A stretch of 64,000 bases of DNA from Athripsodes cinereus (Eukaryota > Arthropoda > Insecta > Trichoptera > Leptoceridae). The DNA is taken from NCBI GenBank assembly GCA_947579605.1, contig OX388322.1:4340001-4404000 (forward strand), in the 5' to 3' direction. A program made the position numbers and the translations under genes. The notes beneath the pieces are model-generated. The model saw only the letters and a list, made by a program, of their open reading frames with translations. It made no database searches and was not told where the DNA came from. Positions 1 to 10,908 of this stretch are shown here, one piece after another (the stretch's first letter is position 1; every line of letters begins with the position of its first letter).

Positions 1-194
1 AGTCTTGCATTTTTATCATCTGGTGTCATCCCTTGTGATTTTCATCCTTTAATTGTCCTCAAGACTTTTTTTATGGTTGACAAGCGGTCCGTCTGATTTT
101 TTGCTTGTACCTTCATATTTAAAGCTTTTTTTACTTTCAGGTGCCGTATGATTAGGTACAACCGAATTATCGAAAACTATTTTCTGTGCTTACT

Positions 195-483
195 CAACAG
201 ACATCTCATCCGCACAACCAACAGACTGTGCAAACTCCCTTTAGTATGAAACAGGAAAGGTGATTGAAAGTGAAACCAGCCTAAGTCGATTCGTAAGCAT
301 GGGAACACCTTTCCTGTTTTATACTTAAGACAACAGACAAACAGACTGTACAAACTCCCTTTAGCATGAAACAGGAAATACGAAACCAGCCTAAGTCGAT
401 TCGTAAGCATCGGATCACCTTTCCTGTTTCATACTTAAGGGAGTTTGCACAATCTGTTGGTTGTGCGGATGAGGTGTCTGTTG
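195..483. repeat. Foldback (MITE-like) repeat with ~67-bp inverted ends
   Basis: The first ~67 bases (195-262) reappear inverted at 417-483 with few mismatches; both arms carry the block CCGCACAACCAACAGA. The inside is itself a direct repeat of about 125-135 bp (195-328 against 331-440), each unit containing CCTAAGTCGATTCGTAAGC. No coding potential is evident. The same core block recurs in decayed form near 10882. A non-autonomous foldback element is the likeliest reading; no transposase family could be assigned. Confidence 0.7.
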
Positions 484-897
484 GGTAATATTTTTAATAT
501 CTTCACTCATGCAGGTGTGAAAATCCAGCTAAATGTGAAAGCTTCAGAGTTTGTCTTTTACTGAAGCTTCTCTGAGACTTCAGAGAGCAGACTTTTTCAC
601 CTTATCCAATTTGGTCACGCCGCCAGCCCCTTCTACTGCCTGTCGTTTTTCAATGACTTTCCTTCTTAATAGCAGTACCTAAATATCACAATATTACGGG
701 AGTATACAAGATAAAACAATGATGCGATCTCAACGATGCTTTTTATATCATGTTTTATATGTATTATAATTACACCAATAAACCAAACAGTACAATTATG
801 CAACAAGTACTCATTATTTTACATGCGATAATTGTATGATACTACACCAGCACAATTATAGCATTACGTTTTCATAATATACAGTTTTAGTTTATTG

Positions 898-962
898 AAT
901 GAGACCCACCGTCCACTCGGATAGCTCCTAAGTCTGGGGACTTCCATTTATCCAATTAAATT
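898..962 (-). repeat. Short interspersed repeat R8
   Basis: Read on the minus strand this stretch matches 3150-3200 and 50770-50830 (plus). Shared blocks are GGAAGTCCCCAGA, GCTATCCGAGTGG and GGTGGGTC. The GCTATCCGAGTGG piece resembles an A-box, but no B-box was found nearby, so it may be a SINE fragment. Confidence 0.5.
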
Positions 963-1124
963 TCTACACTAACAAGTTTGTCCATACAAGAGGTGTCATA
1001 TTGAGCAGCCTGAAAGATAGGCCGGCCAAATTCCCCACGTGCGGAATCGAGTTTCTAAGATATTATGTCAAATAAATTCAAACCTTTCTTAGGGACAATT
1101 TTATTTCGGCGACTTTAAGCTTAG

Positions 1125-1235
1125 CTAAAAAGTGCTCGTCGGCCGCTGAGAAGAGGGAGGGTTGGAGGCGAACGTTGCGAGAGGTCAAGGCTGGATATGG
1201 GCTGTAGCGCCATCAGAGAGAGAGAGAGAGAAAAA
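1125..1235 (+). pseudogene. Non-LTR reverse transcriptase C-terminal remnant with (AG)n tail
   Basis: The plus-strand frame reads AAEKREGWRRTLREVK followed by AGYGL and a stop. This is the pattern (charged, EGWRR, REVKA, GL-stop) seen at the extreme C terminus of insect endonuclease-reverse transcriptases. It runs into an (AG)n tract at 1208-1233, a common simple-repeat tail of such elements. Only the last ~27 codons are visible. Confidence 0.55.
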
Positions 1236-1328
1236 AAAGTGCTCTTAGCAAGATAATTCTTACATTTGTTTTTGTAGGGTTTCGAGTGTCCTGTTAAAAC
1301 ATTAATCCGTTTTGAATAATTAAAAAGA

Positions 1329-1411
1329 TTCCTGGCCTAGGCAAAATGAAAAAATGTAATTTAATAAATTGTCCTGGGTTTGGGGGTGCACATGTGTTGA
1401 GTGCATTGTAT
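1329..1411 (+). repeat. SINE-B fragment (middle part)
   Basis: Matches the body of the tRNA-derived SINE whose best copy lies at 24375-24628 (minus): CCTGGCC, GGCAAAATGAA, ATTGTCCTGGGT and GTGCATTGTATA occur in the same order. The tRNA-like head is missing. Confidence 0.5.
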
Positions 1412-1700
1412 AAATGCTGGTGCATAATACTATTGTGCTACCAACACTTATGTATGCAAGTGAAACTTGGACATGGTTGAAGAAGGACGAGAGTGGAGTA
1501 AATGCTGTGGAGATGCCATCACTGAGAAGAATGGTTGGTAAAACGTTGCGAGATAGAGTGAAGAATGAGGATATCAGGAGAGTGAGCGGATCTGAGAAGG
1601 GTGTTGTAGATAGAATGCGTATACTTATTTAAGTATACGCATTAAGTATAAGCATACGCAAACCAACGCAACTTATTTAAGTTGCGTTGGTTTAGACATT
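1412..1700 (+). pseudogene. Non-LTR RT family A, C-terminal fragment with two snap-back hairpins
   Basis: Encodes the segment MYASETWTWLKKDESG, then a basic region, on to VVDRMR. This is the post-catalytic C-terminal region of an endonuclease-reverse transcriptase and the best-represented coding family in the window (other copies at 3605, 15625, 26935, 30900, 31756 and 38970). After the codons for DRMR the frame is broken by two near-perfect palindromes, at about 1616-1645 and 1663-1698, both centred on TTATTTAA. Element sequence then resumes (GCGTTGGTTTAGACA). It lacks the RT catalytic core and cannot be functional. Confidence 0.8.
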
Positions 1701-1723
1701 TAGACTGTCGACATAATAAATAT

Positions 1724-2075
1724 TTTACAGCTGACCCGGCAAACGTTGTTTTGCTATAGACATTATTTCTAGATTACTAATATCGTTTTTAAAAATAGGG
1801 GTTGATTGTGAAGGGTAAAAATTTTGGGCTGTATGTATTTTTAAATGCCTCACCATAAAAAAATAAAAATAAAAATTTTGTCCAAAAAATTTAAAAAAAA
1901 AATTCGGGGTAGACGACACTTAACTTTTAGGGGTATAAAAAATAGATGTTGGCAGATTTTCAGATCTACCCGATAAGCACACAAAATTTCATTGAAATCG
2001 GTTTAGCCATTTCGGAGCAGTATGATAACAAACACAGTGACAGAAGAATTTTATATATTAAATTTATTGTGTTAT
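1724..2075 (+). repeat. Interspersed repeat with GCTGACCCGGCAAACG start
   Basis: Starts GCTGACCCGGCAAACGTTG and ends in a block containing TTCATTGAAATCGGTTTAG and GATAACAAACACAGTGACAG. A second, 3'-only piece in reverse lies at 46440-46490. From memory, similar sequence is widespread in insect genomes, but the superfamily is not certain to me. The AT-rich interior holds no convincing ORF. Confidence 0.5.
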
Positions 2076-2520
2076 ATACTCGTATTTAAATTGCGAGAAT
2101 CAAATAATGCAAATTTCCCATAGGTTTTCTTAATTTTATTTCCTTCTGCAATAAATTTAATTTTAAATTACCTATGTATTATTTAAATCGTAATAAATTT
2201 TATATTTTATTTAGTAATAAATAATAACATATCATAATAGTTTATATTTGAATCAGAATCATACACAATATGAACAATATCATAATTATTTTAATATACC
2301 TTTTATCTGATTTGCAAATAACGTATATTATTATCTTATTTTATAAAAATATATCATGTTTGTAGGTCTGTCGATCCGTCGTGTACGTTTAGCAGATTTG
2401 AGCAATGAACTGATGATTTTTTTTTTCAAATAAATGTTTGTAGAAGCAGCAGCGGGGTTCTATTATTTTTCTATTAATTTCAACAGAATAACATTTAAAG
2501 GCAGTATTTCCATTTTTTGT
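2076..2520. other. AT-rich spacer, no feature seen
   Basis: Very AT-rich sequence with short homopolymers. No ORF, repeat copy or RNA signature was recognised. Confidence 0.5.
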
Positions 2521-2775
2521 ATTTATTAGGCATATTGCCAGACTCGAGATGGATAAAGGAAGGTCCGGAGTGACAGCTCAGAGCAAGCAAGAAAAGCGTA
2601 GGGACGTCTAAGGCTAAATAGTCGGATGATCGTTGGAAGAAAGTGGATGGTGCAAGCCTAAAAGAGAAAGATGTTGAAAAATTCGGGCTATTTCCAGAGG
2701 CGAGCCCAAAATGGCTGAAGCAAAGAAGATTTTTTATTATGTAATAGTGTTTTTAAAAACGTTCCATGAAGCACA

Positions 2776-2900
2776 GAGTTGGTCTCCCGCTCTTTTCTGT
2801 AAAAGGCAAGTGTTTGAAAAAATAAAGATATTAAACATCTTAAGTGCAGCGATGAGGGTTGCCACCAATCCTGAATGTCTTAATTTTTTGCATATGGGGA
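2776..2900 (+). repeat. Repeat family X copy
   Basis: Contains the family hallmarks in order: GGTCTCCCGCTCTTTTCTG, TAAAAGGCAAG, CAGCGATGAGGGTTGCCAC, then ATCCTGAATGTCTTAATTT. The distal half (GCAGCTGGTCTGCTGGCTA to GCCGTGATGG in other copies) is absent. Confidence 0.65.
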
Positions 2901-3147
2901 CTAATCATTGCCCAAACAGAAAAAGAAGAAAAATTACACACCGCATATAAATTGACTTTATGCTGGCGTGAGTGATGGTCCCTCGAACCCTATAGCCAGC
3001 CAATTTGTTAGCTTAGTTTTCAATTCTTCCGATTGGATTATTCACAACGTAACAAAAAGTTGTGTAGTCAAAAGATTCCAAACACGATGGTATTTTGGTC
3101 GGCCATTCCTTCAGGCATAATTTGTTGAGTGTAGAATTCAGATAAAT

Positions 3148-3205
3148 GAAAGTGTCTGGACTTCTGCGCTATCCGAGTGGTCGGCGAGTCCTTCAATATA
3201 TGTAT
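3148..3205 (+). repeat. Short interspersed repeat R8
   Basis: GGACTTCTGCGCTATCCGAG then TGGTCGGCGAGTC; same family as 898-962 and 50770-50830. Confidence 0.45.
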
Positions 3206-3604
3206 GTAGTAACAATAATATCGGGTACAAAAGCTAGTCGGTACATAATGTTCAAGTAAATTTACCTTTTACTAATATATAATTGTAACTCAACATACTC
3301 TTTTACCTATTCCACCTAGACAGGTAGACTACAATTATTAATACACTACAATAATGTCACAATGACAGAAATAATAATATAATATAGACACACACCTACA
3401 TAAATTGTTTGCGAGTAGTTTTTTAACACGGTCAGGTCTAATAATTAAGTACTGGAGTACCTTCTCCATACATTGTACTTACCATATCATTGTTCTCATC
3501 ACTGTTCACAGCATCTAAATTTAATAATGTAATTTGTGTTTTATTATAATCAAACATTTTTACTAATATATGTTCGTTTGTTTTTTTATCATCTATATCT
3601 ATCT

Positions 3605-4078
3605 ATCTATTCCCTCACGCCGTATCCTAAGTGGGGTAGGCAGAGAGAACGGAACGCCAATTAGATCTGTCCTTACATACTTCATTCGCTTCCTCCACAG
3701 CCATACAATTTCTCATGCACGCACGTCGGTTTCTTTACTTTTACTCAAAACATGGAATTCCTTGAGAATTTGATCTACATGTTCAAGCCGTGTAATTCTC
3801 GGACGCCCGCGCTTCCTCACACCCCTCCTTTCAGCCAAGTATATCCTCTTTGTCATTCTTTCCTCTTCCATTCGTTCCACATGACCAAACCATCTCAATT
3901 TATTTACACGCATTCTATCCACAACACTCCTCTTGCATCCACTCATTCTTCTAATATCCTCATTCCTCACTCTATCACGCAACGTTTTACCAACCATCCT
4001 CCTCAGCGATCTCATCTCCACAGCATTTATTCCACTTTCGTCCTTCTTCAACCATGTCCACGTTTCGCTTGCATACAT
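3605..4078 (-). pseudogene. Non-LTR RT family A, C-terminal fragment
   Basis: The minus strand encodes 121 residues from MYASETWTWLKKDESG through RWFGHVERMEEERMTKR to the GRPR-type basic segment, then a decayed C terminus. The 3' end continues to the family terminus near 3605 (CCTCACGCCGTATCCTAAG on the plus strand), next to an (ATCT)n run. The domain lies downstream of the RT palm and is shared with family A copies elsewhere. It is 5'-truncated, with no endonuclease or YADD core. Confidence 0.85.
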
Positions 4079-4104
4079 GCTATGCTTTTTATCATTATGC
4101 TATA

Positions 4105-4500
4105 ATTTTCGGATTTTTGGTTCTGTAAAAGGCAGGTACCTACGTATTTAAAAAAAAACATGCCTTTAATACATTCGACACATCTGATTCGGCGTTGAGG
4201 TTTCTGAATATGGTTTCCACCTATTCTGAATAGTTTTAATTTATTACCGTGGAAAAGGCATTTGCATGTTTTCACATTTTATATCTTATAGTCTAGTTTC
4301 TTAATCTAGTTTGCCACCCATCCTGAAGGTATTAGTTTTTTGTTGACATGTAGAGGACAGCTTGCATGTTTTATGCATGCAGCTGTTCTGCTGGCTTCTC
4401 CACATGTGGAACATGTCGTGATTGTATAGAAGTAGTAGTAGTGCCTGCATTTAGCTTGCTGGCTTTTCCCATTTGTGGGAAAAGCCGTAATAGTGTGAAT
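4105..4500 (+). repeat. Repeat family X, two adjacent copies
   Basis: The first, decayed copy spans 4105-4275 (TTCTGTAAAAGGCAGGTACC, TTGAGGTTTCTGAATATGG, CATTTGCATGTTTT). The second, better one spans 4305-4440 (TTTGCCACCCATCCTGAAGG, GACAGCTTGCATGTTTTA, GCAGCTGTTCTGCTGGCTTC, CATGTCGTGATTGTATAG) with a (TAG)n tail. A further fragment (CTTGCTGGCTTTTCCCATTT, GCCGTAATAG) follows to 4500. Confidence 0.7.
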
Positions 4501-4912
4501 GAATATGAACAGGTAGATAATTTTGGCAAATCGGGAAATAACGTTTTACATTTTTCCTTTCAAGGGGCCATTTGGCAATACTTTAAATGGGAAGACTTAA
4601 GATTTGAATCCAAATTATGAAGTCTTACTGAGCAATATATAATAAAAAAAATAACATTTTCAAAAACATGGACGTCCTCAGGGAGGAGACAGTAGCCCTA
4701 TATAAGTTCCAAAGTGATATACCATCAATATATGAGTATACCTTAGTATGGAAAATATAAAATTAAAAGCTAGACCCTACATACACTGGATAAACAAGCT
4801 TTTCGAAAATCACTGGGAGATCCCCCTTTTCCAATCAATCTAACTTGACATTAGAAATTCATGCGGTTCAAAATTCCTTTATACAAAGAGCATGTAATAA
4901 TTATAACCTCTG

Positions 4913-5099
4913 GGCCCCTAGTCAAAACACATTTAAGCGTTACGTTTTCGTTCAAACAAGACGAGGTTGCGAGAACGCATTAATTTTCGTAGCTAAAATC
5001 CACAAGTAGCTACAAAAATTTACACGATCTCGTAACGTCGTCAACATTTGAACGAAAACGAAACGAAAACGTAGTGCTTTAATGTGTTTTGACTAGGCC
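4913..5099. mobile_element. MITE with ~35-bp terminal inverted repeats
   Basis: The left end CTAGTCAAAACACATTTAAG plus CGTTACGTTTTCGTTC is mirrored on the right by GAACGAAAACG through AATGTGTTTTGACTAGG. About 187 bp long with no ORF. The termini resemble those of the MITE at 49545-49725 (both GGCC, then AGTCAA, then ACACATT and CGTTACGTTTT), so one related transposase probably moved both. The target duplication was not resolved. Confidence 0.75.
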
Positions 5100-5694
5100 T
5101 ACAGATACCATTTCTCCTAATACCAGCAACACTGCTGTTTGGAGAAAAGTATTTAATAAAAGTCTATTTATGATTTAAGTCAGTGCAATATATTATAATA
5201 ATGTATCCATATTTGTAAATGAATTAAAATTATTATTATTATTATAATGTTTTTTCAAAGATATAGATATATTTCAATGCTCTGCATCTAAATTTAAAAA
5301 TGCCACAGCGGGTGCCCTGTGTAACTCACGGTAGCTGGTTTCTGCACTGTTTTCCCAAATTCCTCTTATCCTCCATTCCTCCGTTTTAGAGCGCTATTAT
5401 ATACATATTATATTTTTTATTTTTGCCGATGGCCCACTATTTGTTCATGTTCTTTTTCTGTAATGTAATGATATGATAACTGAATATGATTGACTCATTT
5501 CATGTTTTTGTATTTTTCTTTCTTTTTGTAGACTTGTGAACATGCTAATTTATTAGTAATAATATCCGCAAACTTCACTGGTCAATTATTGATTTAATAT
5601 ATTTATTTGTGATATTTATTGAATGACTGTATGTTTTGCTTGAAAAATAAAAAAAATAATACAAATCCTTCCAACACCAGGTTAATCACTTATG

Positions 5695-5860
5695 ACCCAT
5701 CACAAATGAAGAGCAGCCCTGTCCAAAGTGCGACAAAGTGTGCTTGTCCAGAATCGGCCTCCACAGTCACCTTCGATGGCATCACCGGCAGGAACAACTA
5801 CGTAGCAACGATTCTTCGGATGCTTCATAAATATGCTCGGCAGCGGGCTCTAGGCATTAT
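5695..5860 (+). pseudogene. Non-LTR retrotransposon C-terminal C2H2-type zinc finger remnant
   Basis: The plus frame reads QPCPKCDKVCLSRIGLHSHL then RWHH. The C-x2-C spacing and the SRIGL-x-SH motif are the hallmark of the zinc finger that ends many insect endonuclease-reverse transcriptases, where it probably binds nucleic acid. The finger is followed within ~60 bp by an (ATT)n run at 5858-5870, a plausible 3' tail. Only this end of the element remains. The finger residues are intact but there is no upstream ORF. Confidence 0.65.
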
Positions 5861-6309
5861 TATTATTATTAATCACTTAACATCACTATTATTATTATTA
5901 TTAATATCGTTGTATTACAATTACATTGTAATCAATTTCGTTACAAAACTGTAACACAGCAATGTAGAGAAGTTACATTATTGATGCAAATGTTACATTA
6001 TTGATGCAAATCTGTTCTACACATAATAATATAATGTTTATACACGTAGGTCTCTTCTATTGTATTACAAAGCAAAATAATCAACGCTAAACTTGGCTTG
6101 GGTACTTGTGCATTATTAGTATTACTATCATATTTTCTCGTGTATTACGAGTAGGTACTTATTATAATTGTGTACCACATTATTTGTAGCCAAGTTTGAG
6201 ATAATTATGATCAGCAATTTATGAATTGAACCAAGGTCGAACTCGGAGGAATGCAGGGAAGAGGCAGCCGAAATTCAAAAACTCTCAGAAATCTGACACA
6301 ACATACACA

Positions 6310-6654
6310 TACTAGATCAAGGGTGGCCAACCCGCGGCCCGCGGGCCACATGCGGCCCGCGAGGTGCCTGCTTGTGGCCCGCGAAGCATATGCATATTAT
6401 TTATTATAGTCGGTACCAGTACTCGTTATTTTTTTGATAAAATATCCTTAAAGAAAACCGAGGAGTTTACCAAACATTTCAAATGCCTGAACCATTTTGG
6501 CGATGCCCGAGCGAGCGAGGAGGAGGGGGGGGGGGTAGAAATCTTAAGGTGAAATAAAATGTTCAATATGGATTATATTGTTTTGGCCCGGTAGGAAATC
6601 TTATTTCTAATATTTGGCCCGACTGCTGAAAAGGTTGGCCACCCATGTACTAGA
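6310..6654. mobile_element. hAT-type MITE with 8-bp target duplication
   Basis: The element spans 6318-6646. It begins CAAGGGTGGCCAACCC and ends GGTTGGCCACCCATG, which are near-perfect inverted repeats. It is flanked by an exact 8-bp direct repeat, TACTAGAT (6310-6317 and 6647-6654), the target-duplication size of hAT transposons. The GC-rich left end (GGCCCGCGGGCCACATG) contrasts with the AT-rich flanks. At 329 bp without transposase it is non-autonomous. The perfect duplication suggests a fairly recent insertion. Confidence 0.9.
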
Positions 6655-7007
6655 TAAATGGGATGATTGAGAATTCAATTAATACTGGAGGTGAACAAGA
6701 TTCTAACATACACCAGAAGAAATGGTGGTTATGATAGAGAATTCATGAATAGAGTGGAATGATGGAGAACTTAACTTACACTAGATAAAAAAATGATATG
6801 ATCGAGAATTCAACTCATGTTGGAAAAAATGAGATGACTAAGAATCCAATTTACACTTGATATAATGATTTGATCTGAGGCTTATAAAAGACAACTTAAC
6901 CTTATTTGGAAGTGTCCCGGATGGGACATGAATCCACAACTCATTTTTTCGCGTGGTGTGCTTTATCCAATTAAGCTCCCGGGCGACATGATAAAGGGTC
7001 CGATATT

Positions 7008-7135
7008 TATTAATTCTTTACTGTACATTGATTACAAACAACTACATAAAAGGTTAACGTTCAAGTAAAATACAACCAATATACAGAGGGCGAGTTTATC
7101 GCACAGGCGCTATCATTTCCGACTAACTCTAACTC
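7008..7135 (-). repeat. LINE 3'-end repeat R6
   Basis: Read in reverse it matches 13215-13303, 26360-26480, 33455-33612 and 47024-47150: GATAAACTCGCCCTCTGTAT, then TGTACAGTAAAGAAT. Copies at 13276 and 33588 end in (AAAT)n, so this is probably the 3' untranslated end of a non-LTR element. Confidence 0.6.
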
Positions 7136-7794
7136 TCTTCTATAAACTCCAATGACGGCTTCATATTGTGTAGATATTTTTTTGAGTTTCTGTTCATCTA
7201 ACACTTCTTAAGTAATACCCAATTTTATAAATTATGGATATAGAAAGGTATCTTTTATACAATAATTAGAGTCAAAATACACAGAAAAAAAAACAATTAA
7301 AAACATTTTATCACATCTTTATTACAATACAACAATAAAAATTATTAGCATACTTTCAATAACGACTTAATTTACATGCGTATAAAAAGCTTGCGAAGTC
7401 GGTACAGAATTTTCTCAATTAATTCGCAATTGTAAACATAGGTACTTAAATCGCAGTATTTTGAATAATTTCCATACTGTATGTCGGAAGCGAACTACGG
7501 CATGTCAAAAAAAAATTACTTGATTATATTTGCTTTTAACATAAAAACTTTTAACTCTTTTTGCATATTTTTTTTTCAACATGCGTGCTGTAGTGTAGAC
7601 ACGCTTAATTGGAGGGTAGGCCTGATCAGACCAATGTATATTGTTTTTCCTCTTCTTGTTATGAATGTTTTGTCAACTCTCTGTGTGTGTCTCTGTAAAT
7701 AAACAAAATATTACTGTCAAAGATGATTGTGGTCATTACTATTATTGACTATATTAAATTATTATCTTATTCGATGGCCACTCATAGCTCACTG

Positions 7795-7875
7795 CATGGG
7801 GTCCTGAACATGGCGGAGGATCGCTCGAGGTGGAGACAGATAGTCTTTGGAACGAGGCATGATGGTCACGTTCCT
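7795..7875 (+). pseudogene. Non-LTR RT family E, extreme C terminus
   Basis: The plus frame reads MAEDRSRWRQIVFGTRHDGH. The same peptide pattern is encoded on the minus strand at 36665-36770 and, decayed, at 15940-16020. AEDRxxWRxMV is the typical last helix of insect non-LTR endonuclease-reverse transcriptases. The rest of the protein is missing. Confidence 0.7.
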
Positions 7876-8200
7876 AAGAAAATTTCAATATACATGTTCC
7901 CGATGCATATGGACGTTCTCGGCATCACGATTTTTTTTTTACCAGCTTCAAAGCAGAACAAACATATTGGCAAAGTCCCCAGTAGAAAGGGTTATTCAAA
8001 AATGTTTAATGGTCTGGCTGGAGAAATTGATATCTTTGACGTGACGTATGCAGAATCAATCTATAAGGAGAATTGAAGATATATTGTAATTATTGTGTTA
8101 TTTGAATATCGTTTAAGGTTATCTTCTAGGATCGCATTGGTCTTCAGCTTTAATGATTCTTGTAAGAATCGTCTTATTGTCAGTAATAATAAAAATAATA
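7876..8200 (+). repeat. Repeat R5 with (TAA)n tail
   Basis: Nearly collinear with 41330-41640 and with the split copy 51390-51466 plus 52198-52420. Shared blocks are AATGTTTAATGGTCTGGCTG, ATCGTTTAAGGTTATCTTCT and AATCGTCTTATTGTCAGTAA, followed by (TAA)n. It looks like a LINE 3' untranslated region with a trinucleotide tail; no conserved peptide was recognised. Confidence 0.65.
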
Positions 8201-8994
8201 TGTTCATTTGGATATACATAAGTTGACATTGTATAGTTTGCCTCCGACAGAACATAAAGTAGACATTATTATTTGTTAATAGTGAAGAAGCGAAGAGTGT
8301 CTCGTGAGAGGTGTGCAACGAGTCTGGGCACGTGAGAACGGAAGACAATTTTATTTCATTCATTACATATACCTACATATGTCGGCATTACTATCAACAT
8401 TAATTTTATTTTTACCAATTACACGTAATTGCACGTTTTAATAACGGATAAATGTAATAGCTTAAATCGCAAGTAAGAATTAAGTAATTTGTATGAAATT
8501 CACTTAATGATTACTCTAAAATATGTATCGTTGAGTAATCAGTATTGTCACAATTTCTTGTGGAGTGCCCTTAGTGTTTACAATATACGCAATGCAGCGG
8601 CATGTTTAAGGTTTTCATACTTGGACTTGGTAATTAATAAATAAAAAGCTTTTTATTCAATATAATGTATCTGAATCACTCGTAAACGGGTGAGTGACCT
8701 TGAGAAATTCAATTTATGTAGATAAAGTGAAAACAATAGTTCTCATTCACATTAAAAGTAAAATATCAAAATAGAAGTAACAATTCACAATATTGCTAAC
8801 TCGCTTTATCGGACGAGGGATAGTCCATACAATGCGCTGTGAATCTGTGATCTACGGAATATTGCCAAAACGCTGGGACTTTATTATTTCCTTAGTCTTG
8901 CGATGCCGCATATACTCGTATGTACCTCTAACTAGTGTATACTAACTTTTACCTTTTTTATTGGCTTCGGCTTGTATTATTTATCATTCCAAAT

Positions 8995-9175
8995 CAGTTT
9001 CTTGGTTCTCGTTCAGAAAGCCACTGCACCGTCTCCGGGGTCGACCTTTGGATGTCCATCCAGTCTCCCTCGTACTTTCTTCCTGGACACTTCTCCACCA
9101 GATGTTGAATTGTTTGGGACTGAGCTTCATATAGTGTATCATGACGTAAAACGTATTCGAGTATTGGTCACATGC
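8995..9175 (-). pseudogene. Jockey/CR1-like retrotransposon C-terminal zinc-knuckle fragment
   Basis: One minus-strand frame reads DTLYEAQSQTIQHLVEKCPG then RKYEGDW and PETVQWL. The Q-T-x-x-HLVE-x-CP segment matches the C-terminal CCHC-like knuckle of Jockey/CR1-type elements, with the first two cysteines lost to decay. It is about 50 codons long and bounded by stops. Confidence 0.6.
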
Positions 9176-9839
9176 TGCTCAACGATCCCTCGTTTGAACA
9201 TGGCAGAGACATAAACCCTATAGGAAATTATGCGTGCAGTAAAATAATGTTAATTAATTCGTTAATTCATTTATCGATAATGCCCAGCTTTGGGTGCTAC
9301 TAATATTGCTTATTTCTTGTACTTAGGTAGTCTAATTGGCGATGTGTCGTGCATCTACACACCTGCCCCTAATGGAGTTAAATACAATTATTTATTAAGT
9401 ATGTGTTGCGAAATATTTAATTAACCTTCAGTTGCTGTTATTATTGATGGATCAGATCCGTGGATCGATCATATTGTTATTTGCCAGTTGTCTGATACCT
9501 TTGAGATTTGTTTGTCTTATTTTTATAATTTTACAAATACGTAGTTTTATTAGATCAGATGGAGTTAAAAAATCTTTATTTTCTCGGATATTTCAGGAGT
9601 CCAAGGACTCCTATTTATCCGTTTAGGTGAAAAATTTATTAATATTTGGACTCTCTCTAGTCTAATACCACTATGCCAGTGTTGGCGTCTCCGATCCTAC
9701 CACGTCAGTGGGTGGGGGACCCGGCCGACGTAGCTGATCCCATCTTGAGACCCACACATCCACGAATGCCTTAAAGCGTGAAGCGTTTGTGGCATTTAAA
9801 AACACTTCCCAAACCAGATAGGTCGAGGAGTGTCAACAG

Positions 9840-10085
9840 ATATTAGATCAGATACCGAAGATTGGAATTGATTGGCAATGTCGTTAGATCCGGGAAAAAA
9901 AAAACCGAGGGCAGAAGATCTTTAGGCAGACTAAGACAAAAAATATTAGATAACACCAACCGAGATCTAGAAAAGCTAAATACTAAAGACGACTGGCAAT
10001 CTATTTCTCGAGGTAAAAAGGCTTGGAGATCTGTCGTTTTGGAGGCAAAGGCCCTACAAGGGCTTTTCGGGCATCGGAAGTAAAT
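9840..10085 (+). pseudogene. Non-LTR RT family F, C-terminal fragment
   Basis: A 73-codon frame ends at 10083: GRRSLGRLRQKILDN, then DDWQSISRGKKAWRSVVLEA and a short tail. This is the GRxxxRxxxD to WQ/AWRS region that closes the ORF of RTE-like endonuclease-reverse transcriptases. A poly-A run at 9894-9904 may mark a slippage site. A very decayed relative lies at 31510-31620. 9640-9840 is moderately GC-rich and may be more of the element, but I could not read it. Confidence 0.7.
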
Positions 10086-10209
10086 AAGTATAGTTTTATT
10101 AAATATTATATAACAGTTATATACAAAAAATACAACTTTGCAAAATTTGCCAAGATTTGAAAAATAAAACAAAGCGTTTTTAATACCAAAGAAAAATCTG
10201 TGTACGGGG

Positions 10210-10908
10210 AGTCTAAACTTATGTGATTGACCAAATCCACTTCATAGAAATCTTTTTGCAGTGTTGCTGTTGGTCAATGGAAGAAAGATCAAGGAGCATG
10301 TGCTTTGTTGAATATTGAATGAATTTTACCATAGTGTAAAGCCCTTAAACCAACCTAAGCAGTGCCGTCTAATTTCGAAACCCGCCAAAATATTTACACG
10401 ACTTAATTCCAAAACCCATCAACCTTATCGACACTATGCTAATCAAGCATAATAAATTCAATAGGAAATTTATCCCAAGTCCCAATGATCATCTTTTTAA
10501 AGCTCTAAATAAACGGGTTGTAACTACCTCAAGAACGGTAATTTTTTTATTAAATCTTGGGCGCCTGGTATCACCGTTACTAGGGTTGGTTTTCAAATTG
10601 ATTGGAAAATTGAAGAATCTTACACACTTGGATATCTGTTGAGCCAGAAATTACTATATACCCGCACTCGAAAATTTTACGGCTGGACATCAGTGAGGAG
10701 CCTAAAAATGTCTTTATGAGTAGATTTAACCGTGTGAACCTAAACTTGGTCAAACTCGTTGACCAAATCCATTTCATAGAAATCTTTTTGCAGTGTTGCT
10801 GTTGTTCACGGGAAGAAAGATCAAGGGGCATGTGCGCTGTTGAATATTGCATGAATTTCACCATGGCGTTAAGCGCTTAAACCAACCTGAGCCGATTCGT
10901 AAGCGTCA
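10210..10908. repeat. Direct duplication, ~150-bp units ~530 bp apart
   Basis: 10210-10364 and 10738-10890 share long blocks: TTGACCAAATCCA, TCATAGAAATCTTTTTGCAG, TGTTGCTGTTG, AAGAAAGATCAAGG and TTAAACCAACCT. Divergence is roughly 10-15 percent by eye. The second copy continues with AGCCGATTCGTAAGCGTC, related to the core of the 195-483 foldback. The unit is probably an interspersed repeat inserted twice. Confidence 0.65.

Noticed and set aside
5707..5790. Host C2H2 zinc-finger gene
   Set aside because: A single finger with the SRIGLHSH signature and a nearby (ATT)n run fits the C-terminal finger of a retrotransposon.
7723..8076. 117-codon plus frame as one protein
   Set aside because: Only about the first third is RT-like; the rest is repeat R5, which other copies show to be non-coding.
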